NCBI GenBank assembly: GCA_001931875.2
Contig: MSJH02000838.1
Location: 39,096-103,095 of the forward strand
Direction of reading: 5' to 3'
DNA length: 64,000 bases
Origin: Byssochlamys sp. IMV 00236
Lineage: Eukaryota > Ascomycota > Eurotiomycetes > Eurotiales > Thermoascaceae
How positions within the stretch are numbered: the first letter of the stretch is position 1; each line of letters starts with the position of its first letter. Shown one piece after another: positions 21,919 through 34,200 of the stretch. The notes below the pieces were generated by a model. The model did not search any database. It was not told the DNA's origin and saw only the letters and a program-made list of their open reading frames with translations. A program made the position numbers and the translations under genes.

Positions 21919-24900
21919 CTATCCCTCATGAGCTCCCTCGCTCGCAGCCGCGGGCGCCACCTTCTTTTTCTTTTTGGTCTTCTTCGTGCGCGTGGGGTTG
22001 GCAGATTCTTCATAACCTTTCTCTTGGAGCTCCGCACCATGCTGTTGATCATCCGCTTTGATCGACTTCTTTTTCTTCTTCTTTTTGACCAGCGCGCCCT
22101 CCGCTGGAACGCCTTGTGCATGGATGCGTTCCGATGCCCTTTGCATCTCCAGACGGAGCCTTTCGACTTCCTGCATTGCTCTTGCCATTTCCTTGTCTTC
22201 AGCCTCTTTGCGCAGTATGTTCTGGGCCACATCAGGCACTAGTTGAGTCTTATCTTCGAGCGACAGGCTTCCAAGACCACTTGAATCGACCTGTAGTAAA
22301 GACCGCTTAGCTTTATTAGTTTCGCTGCTTTCGCTAGCACCACCTAAGGATGGATCATCAGGTCCGATAGTTTCGTCTGTGATCACCTCGACTCTTGCGT
22401 GTCTTGGACCAGATTTCCGCCCAAGACCCTCAGGTGGAAGGCTGGACCGTAATTTGTCTATATCCTCGATGGCCAGATCAACAACGGGTATGGTATTGAC
22501 GTCCAGAAAACTGCCACTTGAAGTGTCGTAGACATTGTGTGAGATAAATGGTGTCTCTGATGATCCGTTTCCAGCTCCGATATAGAAAGGGTCATCCTGG
22601 TAGCGTTCTCTGCGCTCTGCCCTTCTCCTTTCCAACCCGGCGGGGTCCTTGAGCAGATTCTCCGAGGCATCTTGGTATGATATTGGCTGGTATATATCGT
22701 CGTGCATCAACTCATCGGATTTGGTCGACAATGAGACATCTTGGTAATAGAAATCGTGGAATCTCTTTTCACTGTCTAGATGAAGTGAGAGATTACTGGA
22801 TTCGCTGAGAATCATATAGAGTCTGGGGTTGAAGGGTTCGTATAGATCAAGGTTTTCGGGCACAGGAACCTTTCGCTGGGCATTTGCGGCGACCGGGTTC
22901 AGCTCAAGACCAGAGAACAGTCCGGAGAATGCGCGAGATATGAAAAGAGGCACTTCCTCGGTTTCCGCGCTTTGTGAATGCACAGCCTCTGTTGTGAGTC
23001 GCAGGAGCTCGAGAAATTCAGAAGCCCGTTCTTGCACGTCCAGATCAGGGTGTGTGGTTAACAACTCTAGAAAACTGACAATGCGTGCCAACAGAAGTGA
23101 TACCTCGCTTCGACGGGCGCTGTTCCATTGTTTGGTATCATGTGACAAGGAAAGGAACAAGAATAGCTTGGGGATGGCCTGAAGATAGAGTGATAATATC
23201 CTCGCAGGTAGCGATATGTTAGATGAGTCAATGAGAGAAGTGAGTGTCCGGTCAGGGAAAGCGAGGCAGTTCGCATACTCCCCGACTACCCATGCGCAAG
23301 GACCGAGCACACCGAGGCCGACAGTGGAGGCCGTCGGAAACAAACTTGTCCTATTGTCAGATAGGACAAGTGCTTCTGCTGCTTTTGCTGCGTGCCACCG
23401 AGCACTCTTCACGCGGACGGCAACATTCCGGATTTCCTCTCCAATTCGTGACGCAATCCCCGGTCTGGCGTCTTGTGCTGACGCCGTATGAGCACTTCCT
23501 GGAACGTAGTGATTATCGTATGTGTCCCCAGGCGGTATAAGTTTCACTAGCTGCACCAGTACGTTGATATACCACTCGAAATCGAGCACTTCTGAGTAGT
23601 TGTCGCGGGAACATATGTCCAAAATTCGACTTAGGACTTCATTCCGATAATCATTAGGTAGGGAGGGAATAGTGTTGGCTTTCGAATCATGCCGTCCGGA
23701 ATCAGAATCGTCACTTCCAGCAGACGGCTTGATTTCTTTTGCAACCTTGGGTTTGATTGAAAGATCCTGGGTTGCAATGGGGGAACTTCGCAACTGAACG
23801 ATCAAACGGTTCACGACCGACTGCAAGCTCTCGCTAGAAACCATTTTCACAGCAAGCTCAAGAGCTTGAAGTCTGATGGATATATCCGGATCGTCAAGAC
23901 AGTCCAGAATCACATCCTGCTCCATCGCAACCAACGCAGGGTGCGAAATTGCAACCCGGTTAAAAGCGAGAAGAGCAACATATTTCACTGCAAGCGCTTT
24001 TAGTATAGGACGATAAATCTTGGGAACTACAGAACTTACGGTTTGGGTCCGTGTCCATGACAATCATAGCCCTTAGCTTTCCCACACATAGCCCGGCAAT
24101 CTCGTCTCTTTCTCCAATGTCTCCGGTGCCGTCCAGTATACCACCTTGGATTACACCGTTGATACATTCGTAAAGCAGTGACATGGCCGTAGTCGTCTGT
24201 ATTATCTTCGTCAAAGGCCGAAGAAGTTTGCGGATTAACCGTGGTTCCAGGGGAGTGAGGGTTGCAAACTAAAGTACCGACGATCAGCAAAGCACCTACG
24301 TGGGGTAGGCAAGAAGGATACATACAAGCTTTATTATCTTGATAGCCATCCAGTTGTTTCCTCCATCAACGAGTAATTCAAAGAACCTCGGGGCAAGGGG
24401 CAGAAAGTCATGTGGTCGCCTCCATCCCAATTCACATACAACGTTGATTATCGCAGCTGTTACACTGCTGTCTTCTTGATCATCCAGTAAGCGGTCTTTG
24501 ATCTTCGGCCATGCAACTCGAAGTGTTTCCGGATAGACCAAAGCAAGCCTGTAAAGACAAACAACGGCCTTTTTCCGGACCACAGCATATGAATGCGAAA
24601 GGCGAGGCAAGACATCAGAAAGTAAAGATAATGCAAGTGAAGGCGTGATGATATGCGGCAACGTCACAAGTGGTAAAGACATATTTGGTATGTCAGACGA
24701 CACAATATCCTGCATCAAAGTCAGATCATGATGCCGCTGCAAAGGTGGACAATTTTCATACCTTTTTCAACAAATTTGTCGCGAGCATGAGCACCTCCGT
24801 ATCTGGGCGGAAGCTCTGTACGGCACCAAGATAACCAACTCTCTTCTGCATATATTTGGAGGACGACATAACCTCGAGCACATGGAAGGCTGCCCAGGAC

Positions 24901-25361
24901 ATATCATAGCCGAACATCTCGAGGTATATAAGTTTCAATAAAGCAGTAGCCTTTTTATCTTCATGATATCAGCTCCTGATCTCTCACTGGACGAAAGGCA
25001 ATGGTATGATGCAAGGTAGGGTACGAAAGCACGAAGTTGTAGGAGACGGAGGGGTCGCGGGGGAGGGAGTTGCGAACCCATGTCTTGCGATTTTATTTCG
25101 ATTCTGCATTCTCGGAGACTGTCCTGAATGTATTCCACCTCGCTGCCTTTATGATTCCGCAGACCTCTGATGAGGTCGTACAGTGATTTCTCGAACCTGA
25201 ATGTACCTGGATATTAGCTATCGATCCTGGATAGACAGAGTATCCAGTTACTGACATGATGAGAGATTCGCCGGTAATCCCGCCGACGAAACAGCACTCT
25301 TTTCCGCAGTATTAGACAAAAGGTACGGCTGTATATCGAAGGAGCCTCTAAATCTTGTCAT
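21919..25361 (-). CDS. apl5: AP-3 adaptor complex subunit delta
   Basis: Large adaptin of AP-3, which sorts cargo from Golgi/endosomes to the vacuole by the ALP pathway. Six exons on the complement: 25252-25361, 25078-25196, 24762-24958, 24326-24709, 24040-24268 and 21919-23987; introns of 55, 119, 52, 57 and 52 nt; 1035 aa. The adaptin N-terminal helical solenoid is clear from F-E-K-S-L-Y-D-L-I-R-G (about residue 38) through L-L-K-L-I-Y-L-E-M-F-G, V-G-Y-L-G-A-V-Q-S-F and D-P-N-L-K-Y-V-A-L-L-A-F. The C-terminal part is charged hinge/ear sequence ending in Lys-rich runs (K-K-K-K-K-K-K), typical of delta. The start used is the first ATG in its frame, giving a 36-residue leader before the conserved part; no ATG exists upstream before a stop. 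Confidence 0.95.
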
Positions 25362-25966
25362 ATGCAGGGCGAGTAGTTCCGAGCGAGCAATCCTCAAGAG
25401 ATCACGATGGACTCGGAGGGGTAGCCTCCGTCTTTTGTGGTGGCTGCTAAACCACGCATGTGTGGGTGGTTCTCAGGGTTAAAGGATCGTAGCGGTCGAT
25501 TTCAAATTGCGCAAAACCACAAACTCCAGTGAGACTTGAGAGCCATATCTCCTCCAGTTGGATTCGCGTCGCAAGCAATCCTGAGCACGAACTACCTCCG
25601 CCAACTCCGCACTGCATCTGGACCTCCGGACCGTGACTTGGCACTAGACTAGTACTTACTAGGACAGCTTGCCCCGAGTCCAACGCTGGCCTCGTAATTG
25701 ATACTGAGTTGATATAAGTGAAACCTACTATTTTCATCCAACAAAAGAGGGAAAACGACCGATAGAGTCCAATTCTGCCTTAAAGAGCTATCCCTACGCG
25801 AATCTCGTCAGAAGACGTCTCTTGCGCTCATTTCTGGTTGGATCATCCGTTCTTAAACCGACAGTCTAGGCATTCTTAGGTATGCGCGTCACCCTTCTGC
25901 AGTACTGATTAGCTGACATCTGCCTATTATATTGTTTCCACAGCTCACTCGCCGGCACAGACTGCG
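25362..25966. promoter_or_regulatory. Intergenic, divergent promoter region
   Basis: 605 bp between the starts of AP-3 delta (-) and EMC2 (+). Short frames here show no protein character. Confidence 0.5.
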
Positions 25967-27118
25967 ATGGGTTCACAGAATCTCCTGGGTCCAGCGGATC
26001 CCGCTACCAGTCTTCGTTTGTCGCAAGAGGCGCCCGGGTTCTTGAGAAATAATGCGATTTCAAACGGACGATTCCCGTCATTCCTTAAGTCTGAGAATAT
26101 GGGAGATTGGATAGCGCACGAACAGCATCTCCTTGCCTGTCTCAGGACAGGAGACGATAAATCCGCTCATATTTTTCTTGACCGGTTGACCGCTCGCTTT
26201 GGCCCTTCCAATGAGAGGGTTATGGGTCTCCGAGGCCTGTATCAAGAGGCTGTTGCAGAGGATGGGAAAGCCCTTGAAGGGGTCCTCCATGAGTACGACG
26301 AGATTCTCGAGAAGCAACCGGCGAATGTGGTCTGTACCTCGTGTGATTGAATGTTCGCAGTGACATGACTGACTGTGCGACTGGTAGCCCATTCTAAAAC
26401 GCCGCATCGCGCTTCTGCGGTCAATGTCTAGAATCTCAGACGCTATATCTGCTCTCGTGGAATTTGTCGAGGCCTTTCCTACGGATGCGGAAGCCTGGTG
26501 CGAACTGGCAGATCTATACCAAAGCCAGGGGATGAGCTCGCAGGCGATATTTTGTGTCGAGGAGGCTCTCCTTATCGCACCTAATGCTTGGAACGTGAGC
26601 ATCCGCGCCTTTATCGCTTGAGTCCTGATCTGCATCTGACTCGAACTCTTTAGCTCCACGCCCTCCTCGGCGAATTGCAGTATATCGCCGCTATTTCCAC
26701 ACATGCCGATTCAGAAGAGGACCAACAAAGGCTTCTCGTCAATTCATTCAGGCAATTCTGCAGGAGTGTGGAATTGTGCGATGATTACCTTCGTGGATTC
26801 TATGGAATCAAAGTGGTATGATACCTTTTGGCACTGCATTTTCCCTCCGATATATTGTAATCTGACATGGGCCTTACTGACTCAATTCTTCCGCCCTAGA
26901 CGTCTTCATACCTGCTAGACCACTATTTGCAAAAACCAGACAATAAATCCGGGAAAGGCAATGATAAGAGCCTGTCGAAGGATGTGGTTGAAAGACTCAA
27001 TATTCTGGCAACGAAGAAGCTTACGGATGCTGTAGAGAAGCGCCAATTGGACATTCAAGGGCCAGGGCCTGGTCAAAGCGAACTTGCAGCAGTCCAGGAG
27101 CTTCTGAAGCATCATTGA
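25967..27118 (+). CDS. emc2: ER membrane protein complex subunit 2 (TPR protein)
   Basis: Cytosolic TPR subunit of the EMC insertase, which places moderately hydrophobic and tail-anchored segments into the ER membrane. Exons 25967-26329, 26388-26594, 26654-26815 and 26900-27118, all joined in phase 0, give 316 aa (family about 290-320). Conserved signatures: L-K-S-E-N-M-G-D-W... near the N terminus, R-F-G-P-S-N-E-R-V (about 70-80), P-I-L-K-R-R-I-A-L-L-R (after intron 1), the TPR helix pair A-W-C-E-L-A-D-L-Y and A-I-F-C-V-E-E, and L-R-G-F-Y-G-I-K-V. The start is the first ATG, followed by a variable N terminus. Shares a 605-bp divergent promoter with AP-3 delta. Confidence 0.95.
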
Positions 27119-28157
27119 ATCCGTGGGCCTCTACAGCCCGACCACGATGTTTCCTTTCCTTTTTTCCCTACGTGCCTGGTGATGTCTCTGTAACATAATT
27201 ATTGCGTTCTGAGTAGCATGTAGGTGCTATTAATACACTGCACCAACTTCCCATTCGCGGGATGGCGCACAGACTGACTGTCTGTATAGGTGATCTAGTT
27301 GTCTGCTCGGCTAAGGCACTAACTAAGTATCGTCCTGGTTGTGCCTGATCCAGGTACCCTGTTTTTCATTGGACTGTATATGATACCACCTCGATCAGAA
27401 ATAATATTAGCAATACTATACTGCTCATAATCGAGTAGTAATTAACTGTTAGAATTATTACTGCTATTATTGTGTTCCAGTACGCCACATACTATAGATA
27501 CCTAGATAGCCAATACATACTTAGTCTACTATGATCTGGAAGGGCGGTGAAGCGCGATGGAGGGGGGACTTGATTTCCGAGAATTCCCCTCCACAAGTTC
27601 GTTCGCGACGATAGACAAGTTGACTTAACTTAATTCCTTGGTCTAGAGATGGCGAGAAGACCAGATTAATAGGTATTATTGTCACTCTATAGGTTGGAGT
27701 TCCCGGATCTTCGATCCCATTCTTTCTCTGCGCATTCCCGCATTGGCGTGGGATTGTTATTGGGCGTTTGGGCACCAAAAGACGGTTTGGATGTTGATAG
27801 TTTGCCAGCTCAAAATGCATGAGGCCCTTTCCCCCTCGCAGCCTCACCATGCCCAACTCCGCCACCAGGTCGCTTGTTGATTCCCTGCCCTGAATTAATG
27901 TAATTATTCCCATATTCCATCACTCTGTCCGGCACACACACATTCCTCTTCGTCGCTCCTCACAACACTCCCATCAGACCTCAACGCCATTGAATCCTCT
28001 CCACATCTCTCTCTCTGTGTGTTCGCAGCAGTCTCTCCGATAACCCCTCCCCTCGAATGCACGCACAAATCCCCACTGTCCTCGAATGCTCACCATGAGA
28101 ATCCGACTCTTCATGCTGTGACTTGCAACCTCAACTTGATTCCAGCCATTGAACTGT
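27119..28157. other. Intergenic; 5' leader of the ULD-domain gene
   Basis: About 1.04 kb. The part from about 27900 is pyrimidine-rich (ctctccacatctctctctctg), as in a transcribed 5' leader. A frame on the complement (27521-27913, 130 codons) lacks any recognisable protein and is treated as chance. Confidence 0.45.
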
Positions 28158-30553
28158 ATGGACCACCTCTACCCCGGTAGTACAAGTGTATCCCAATTAC
28201 CCGCGATAGGGAACCATCATTTCGAGCACTGGAGGCTGATCCTCTCCGTATGTTTACAGAGCAATAAGCGCGTTTATTGAAACCGTCAACCGTCTTGGAC
28301 GTTATCCGGCCTAAGGATCCTCGTCCGCTAGAGGACTCACTCTGAAGAGGGCGACTTCCAACAAATCTCTATGACGTGCGTTCTTTCAATCCCGTCAGCA
28401 TAGATAATCGCAGCGAGAGAGCTCTCTGCTGATGAACATCTTTGGGTCAACAGGTTCAACATCACCATTGATCACTCCAGTCCGCACGACTCGGATCGCT
28501 CATCCTTGTCTGACGAAGAGGACTCGTCGGGCGTACAGGTCTCCCCTCCATCCATAGCAGGAAGCCATGATTACCACGACCCGTACGATGATGGGGGCGA
28601 ATGGGCGCATCTACCGTATCCTGACGAACTGAAGCCGTCCGACTCCGCATCTCGGCCCAGGACTCATGCGTTCCATGGATCGCGTTCAGCCTCCCGTCGC
28701 CGCATCCCCAGACGACGAGACGTCATGCATGAACGAGAGAGTTACTCTCGTCGTACGCGACGACACCATTCACCACCACCGCCGGCCTCTCCTGAAAGTA
28801 GTGATTCCGCTGATGAATACGAGGGGGGGTATGCGCATGCGCCTCAGGACCGCCGATATTGGCCGCCCGTGGCGCATGCCCCTCCCACAGGGTACGCACA
28901 TAGTACTTCGTCGGGACCTTCATATAATCCCTATAACCAGGGCGCTGTACCACATGGCGCATTACCACATGGCGCATTTCCATATCCCGGCGGGCCTCAT
29001 CCGCCACCTGCATCCGATCAATTGGTGAGGCTAGGTCATCTCGGAGGCCATCCGCCGCAATACGCCGGTTCCCCTCCATATGGATATGGTTCCCAGTTTC
29101 CCCATGTTCACAGTCCTCCCACCGTGTCGCCTTATTTTGGCCATGAGCACCATGCCGACTACCTTGGACACCACGTGCATCGCCCTCCTCCTCCTCATTC
29201 TCATCACTCTCATCACCAGGCAGCTCACCCCCGCGGTCGACGCCGTGCTCATAGCCCACCGGAACACGCCATGTCGCATACAGTCCCACCGCCCGCTGCT
29301 GCACCATACGGGGCGCCTCCTTTTGGCCCATCCGACATGGTGCCATACGGACATCCTGGCTATCTCCAATATAATAATCCATACCAGGTAGTCCCAGGAA
29401 TGCCGCCGCCGCCGTATTTCAATCCTTACCCCCGTGTTTCTCCACCACCGCGCGCGGCGACCACCCCGTCGGCAACATCGGAGGCAGATACGGCAAAGGA
29501 TGAAGCAATTGCTAGACTCGAGAAACTCATTCTCGACGAGCGATTAGAGAGAGAAGCCAGAGAAGCTGCCCGCCAAGAAGCTATCGAGAGAGAGGCGGCT
29601 GAACGAGCTGCCAGGGAGGAGCGAGCGGCTGCTGAGAAGAAGATTGCTGATGAGGCTGCTGCAAAGGCTGCTGCTGAAGCAAAGGCGGAAGCAGAAAAGA
29701 AGGCTGCGGAGGAGGCTGAAAAGGCGAAGAAAGCGGCCGAGGAGGCAGCCGCGGCGGCGGCGGCAGAAGCAGCAGCAGCAGCTACAGAAGCAGCCAATGC
29801 AGCGGCAGAAGAGAGAATTGCTGCTGCTGCTGCCGCTGCCAGCGCCGCAGCAAATCAACCTCCGCCGGAGAAGAAAAAGCCCATAAAATTTAAGGATGCA
29901 GTTGGTCGGAAATTCAGCTTTCCTTTCCACCTTTGCTGCACCTGGCAGGTAAGATTCTCTACAGCATGAGCCGTTTGTGACTTGAAGGGACTGTTACTTA
30001 CTATCGTCCGTCCGTCAGGGAATGGAAGAGCTCATACGGCAGGCATTCCTCCATGTCGAGGTGATCGGACCACATGTCGCTGAAGGGCATTACGACCTAG
30101 TAGGGCCGAACGGTGATATAATTCTCCCACAGGTCTGGGAGACTGTAGTTGAGCCAGACTGGACAATCACCATGCATATGTGGCCGATACCCGAAAAACC
30201 AAAAACTCCAGAGCCTCCACCACCACCTCCCCCTCCCCCTCCGCCCGAGCCTGTCGCGGATGATAATGCCATAGTCACCGTTGTGGAGGAGCCAAAGAAG
30301 GCGGAATCAACAGGTATGATAGAGACTTCCCGAATTCTCTCTGTCGTCGGCTTCCATTCTGCGCGCTGTTTCTGTGTCGCATTGCTCCATCTGGCGTTGT
30401 CGTGGAATTTCTAACCGATGTCCTGCTTTAGGCCCTAAGAAACAACGTGTGAAAGCCCCTGATCCAGGCGCATTCGCTATGTGGATGGTTGGTGGTAGTC
30501 GGGCGAGGGCTATCAAGTCTTTAAAAGCGGCAAAAAAGCCTGAAGTACTTTGA
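28158..30553 (+). CDS. Ubiquitin-like (ULD) domain protein with Pro/His-rich and Ala/Glu coiled-coil regions
   Basis: Function unknown; fungal proteins of this build carry a C-terminal ubiquitin-like fold. The secure part is 28414-29948, 30019-30313 and 30432-30553 (introns of 70 and 118 nt). Order: acidic Ser/Asp start; low-complexity Pro/His/Tyr/Gly-rich region; Ala/Glu/Lys coiled coil of about 120 residues (E-R-E-A-A-E-R-A-A-R-E type heptads); ULD domain (F-K-D-A-V-G-R-K-F-S-F-P, W-Q-G-M-E-E-L-I-R-Q-A-F-L-H-V, G-H-Y-D-L-V-G-P-N-G, I-L-P-Q-V-W-E); a run of 11 prolines; tail with A-F-A-M-W-M-V-G-G. The frame is open upstream to 28404 without ATG, so an upstream exon is needed; ATG at 28158 followed by a donor at 28177 and an acceptor ending 28413 fits in phase, but this start is a guess. 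Confidence 0.8.
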
Positions 30554-31231
30554 CATATGATCTCTGCTGTGTTGTAAAACTGCTCCAGCTGCTCAGGAGA
30601 ACAGTGTTCAAGGCTGTGGTGGAGGCTGCTGGGTAGTTGTCAGTTGTCAGTTGCAAGGCAGCGAACCCCCCTCACTCATTGTTGATGCAAGATTTTGGCC
30701 TCTTTCAGCAGCCCCTGAGGAGCAGATCGCTGTCAAAAGATCCTGTTCAGCTGGTGGTTTTCATACCATCTACTTGACGTGATGTACTTCAGGGGGGGCA
30801 TGGCTTTTCCTCTTGGTTTAACCGAGATTGGTTTCTCGTGCCTTTTTTCTAATGTTTTGTTGGGGAGGATGGATGTCGTTGCATTCTTTGTTTACGTTAC
30901 GCCAATCACGAACTGCTTGTTGTATCATACCCGGAAGCGCTCTAGATGCTGTTATGAGATCGGCCGAAGAAAATATAGTTATAGTTTTCTATTTACCAAT
31001 TTCTCCTACGATATGTTACTATACTGATCAGGGTGCACTGCTTGTATTGTGGAGGAAATACGACAGGCTGACACTGGGCCTCTTATTTTCTTTTTTATTT
31101 CACCGCATGGATTACTTCTCCCTACTGGTAACTGACTATATGCGGTTCAACGCGCTCGGAAAAAACGGACTATCCCTGATTGATGTGGCCAGCCACCCTG
31201 TATATATTTATATATGTAATTCGCAACTATT
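30554..31231. other. Intergenic, convergent 3' ends
   Basis: 678 bp between the stops of the ULD gene (+) and the inositol phosphatase gene (-). T-rich, several runs of 5-6 T. The frame 30828-31445 (+) begins with TTG, runs antisense into the phosphatase C terminus and is judged a shadow. Confidence 0.5.
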
Positions 31232-34200
31232 TTATCTTTTAGGCACGAGAGGCTTCCAGCCACTCATATCATCCGCATCGTTGTCGAGAAGATTATCTGC
31301 AAGAGCACCCCTGGGCGCCCCATTATTCCTTATCGGTAAGCCCGGGGGCACATCGGCACGCGGGGAGGAGTTCTTTGACTCAAAGCCCTCTACTCCACGC
31401 GCTGGAAGCGCAGGTTTCCGTCCTTGTAGCTCGGCGGTGCGATAATTTGCGCCACCAGAACTGAGAGACAGACTAGAGATGGAATTTGTGTCTTTCTCAA
31501 AACTAGTGCTAGAAGCCAATGATGCTGGTTTTCTCGGTATTGGTGGTGGAGCCTTTAGCTCTTCTGACCGGGCCAGGTTATTCTCTGGACTTTTCGACGC
31601 ATCGATATCGTGTCTCTCGAGACCGTCCAGTTCAGCGTGTAGCGCTGTCTGCCTGCCTTGACGTCTTGGTGCTGGCGGGGCTGGCGGGGTGGATTTCTTC
31701 CCAGGCGTTGATAGAGATGTGGAGTCATCCTTCTTTCGAAGAGGCAATTCTGATGGGTATATCCAATCAGGGATTCCGTCGGGCGAGAAGGGGTTTGATT
31801 TCTGATATATGTTTGGAACTTGGCCATCTGCAGGCGGCTTGATTGTCGACCTGGAGGGGACACCTTGTTCATGTTAGTTTGACCATTTACGGGCATAGAA
31901 AAAGGGGTTTTCTTTTTCTCTCTCTCAATACTTACCAAGAGGTTCAAGCCACCACTTCTGACGGTCTGAACTAGGCGACGGCAAGTCAGGAGAGATGGGT
32001 ACGAGTTCTTCTCCCCCTTCTGTATCTGCGGATCTGCCGAGATCAGGTATCAAGTCGTCTGTACCGTGTTTGAACTTCTCGTAGAGAGAGCGACTGAGTC
32101 TTTCCTTCAGCTTCTCATCTATGACATGTATGGTGCAGTCAAACATAGCCCAGACAGGACGATGGTCTGAAAAACGTAAATCTGCCGTCGCATAGTGAGA
32201 TTGTCGGAGATTCTTGCCCTTCCACAGCACTCTGTCGCACCATGCGGGAATGCGCGCTTTTTCTCTGCAGTGCGTTAGATTATGCAAGGTGGTTTGATTC
32301 GTTTTTCTTTTCTAATTCAGGGAGTCCTTACGAGGTGTCGTATTCATCAGATCCGATGTCGTATTTGTAAGTTGGTGGGAATGTAATTGGCGCTTCGGAA
32401 TAGAATTTAAAAGTCCTTCCTGCCATCATCTGCAGATTTAACTAGAAGATTGTCAGTGGACAATAAGCGCGATGAGGAAAGTAGATGATGGGGTTACCTG
32501 ATCATTTTCATAGAGTTTATCGAACATTCCTAGCTTGATGTACTCCCTGACTTTGTGGTCACTGAGGCCTATGCGATAGTTGAAATCACCAAGCCAGATG
32601 ACGGTGTCATGGTCTTCGATAGACCTATTCCTTTGAAATCTCAGACCATGACTGATAGTTTCATAATCCCGATTCCTCTCGTCATAGTTCGCAAATCCGG
32701 CGGCAAGATGTGCAGTGACAAAACACATTCTAGTGTTCGAGTATTCGAACCGAATAGCACAACCGCCTTTGTTGCCTCCCATGCCAGAAAGACCGGTCTA
32801 GTTGCGTAATTAGCCTGGTACAAGCAACAGTGAGAGGGAAATTTGAGCGTACCTTTTTAACACTTCCTTCCACGTTCTTAATGTCACTAAGGGCATCGGT
32901 TCTCACGTATATGAGAAGAGCGGCCCCAACGAGTTGGCCGCTACGAAGAAGCACGTATCGTGAGGGCCCTTGCCTGCTAGCAAGGTCGTTTAGACAAACT
33001 TTGACAGCCTCCTCCCAGACCTTGCGTGTCCGTGGATCAGTAGACATTATTTGTTGAGGGCTCAACTCCACGATCTCTTGAAACCCGACAGCTACTATGG
33101 CCGGTCCCTCCCCATGCTCATCAAATGCAGAGGACAGCCAGGGTGAAAGGTCAGTAGATGCACCTTCGCTCCTTCCATTGAGGTTGAAAGTGCCAACCCA
33201 GACGCGGATAGATTTAGTCGAGGAGTATTCCGTGAGCTGGCGGTTCATCTCAGCAGTGACCATATCACTGATCGGGTCATATAAGTGAACAGACAACTGG
33301 TTCGTTAAGCGACCTAGCAAGAGATCTATCGTGTTTTGTCGAGCCTTATCCGTAAAATTATTCACATACAAGCGCGTGGCACTCTTGCGTGCGTCTGCAA
33401 GAGCACCTGCCAGTGACATTTTGCCGTGTCTAGTAAATGAGCTTTTGAGAGCCCCAGTTCCAGCGTAGATCTTTGATAACGCGTCACCATTGTCGGCCCA
33501 CAGACTTGAATGCCTCATCTGGAGGTCTTGCGTGACTCTTCCGCCATGCTGAATCAAGAAAGTATCAAGAGCCATCAGACTAATGATGGTCTGTACGAGG
33601 TTTGTCCTGTCCAAGCAATCAAGACAATTGGTTCGGAAAACGCCTTCTTGCTGGATAACAACCGCCGAACTCTTCGGGTAGTGTTTCTCGTTTGTGGGAG
33701 ACTCTGACTGACGGAAGACATCTTCCGACAAGAAATAAGCAAATCCATCCAACGAGTTTTCAACCTCAACCCGAATTTGACGGCCGACATCGTAGCCAGC
33801 CGGACCGCGAGCTTCAACATGGAAATCAAACTCAGTAGCTCGCAATAGATGATGGTCTGACGAAGAGCCCGGGGCACCTCGCTGTCTGAGTGAGCTTCTG
33901 GAAATATGTTCACGGAATTTGGCGGACAATTCGGCTTCCCCTGACTTGAGCGCGCTGAGAAGGTTGACCACATGTACTGCTCCGTACTCGTGTTCAAGGA
34001 ACTCAAAGTGCTTGTCAAACGCATGCTGCGTCGCCTCGAAAGAGCGTGTAACCTCGATTTTTTGTTGCCCAGGGAGGAGGCCGGGGGTCTGCTCCCAAAA
34101 GATAGGAACCGAACCACGTACTTGAACGTAAGAGAAATTTATCCCCGGGGGACTCCATAAAATGAGCTCAGTCTCGACGAAATTTGAGACGTTCCCATCG

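Noticed and set aside
24735..24762. A 25-nt intron in AP-3 delta ending at the first CAG after 24761
   Set aside because: Too short to splice; the next CAG (24710) gives a 52-nt intron and the conserved junction K-K-D-I.
27521..27913. 130-codon frame on the - strand between emc2 and the ULD gene
   Set aside because: No recognised motif, no splice partners, overlaps the probable 5' leader of the next gene.
28723..29382. 219-codon frame on the - strand within the ULD gene
   Set aside because: Shadow of the biased His/Pro/Ala codons of the real + strand protein.
30828..31445. 205-codon + strand frame
   Set aside because: Begins with TTG, lies in convergent 3' UTR sequence and runs antisense into the phosphatase C terminus; no protein features.
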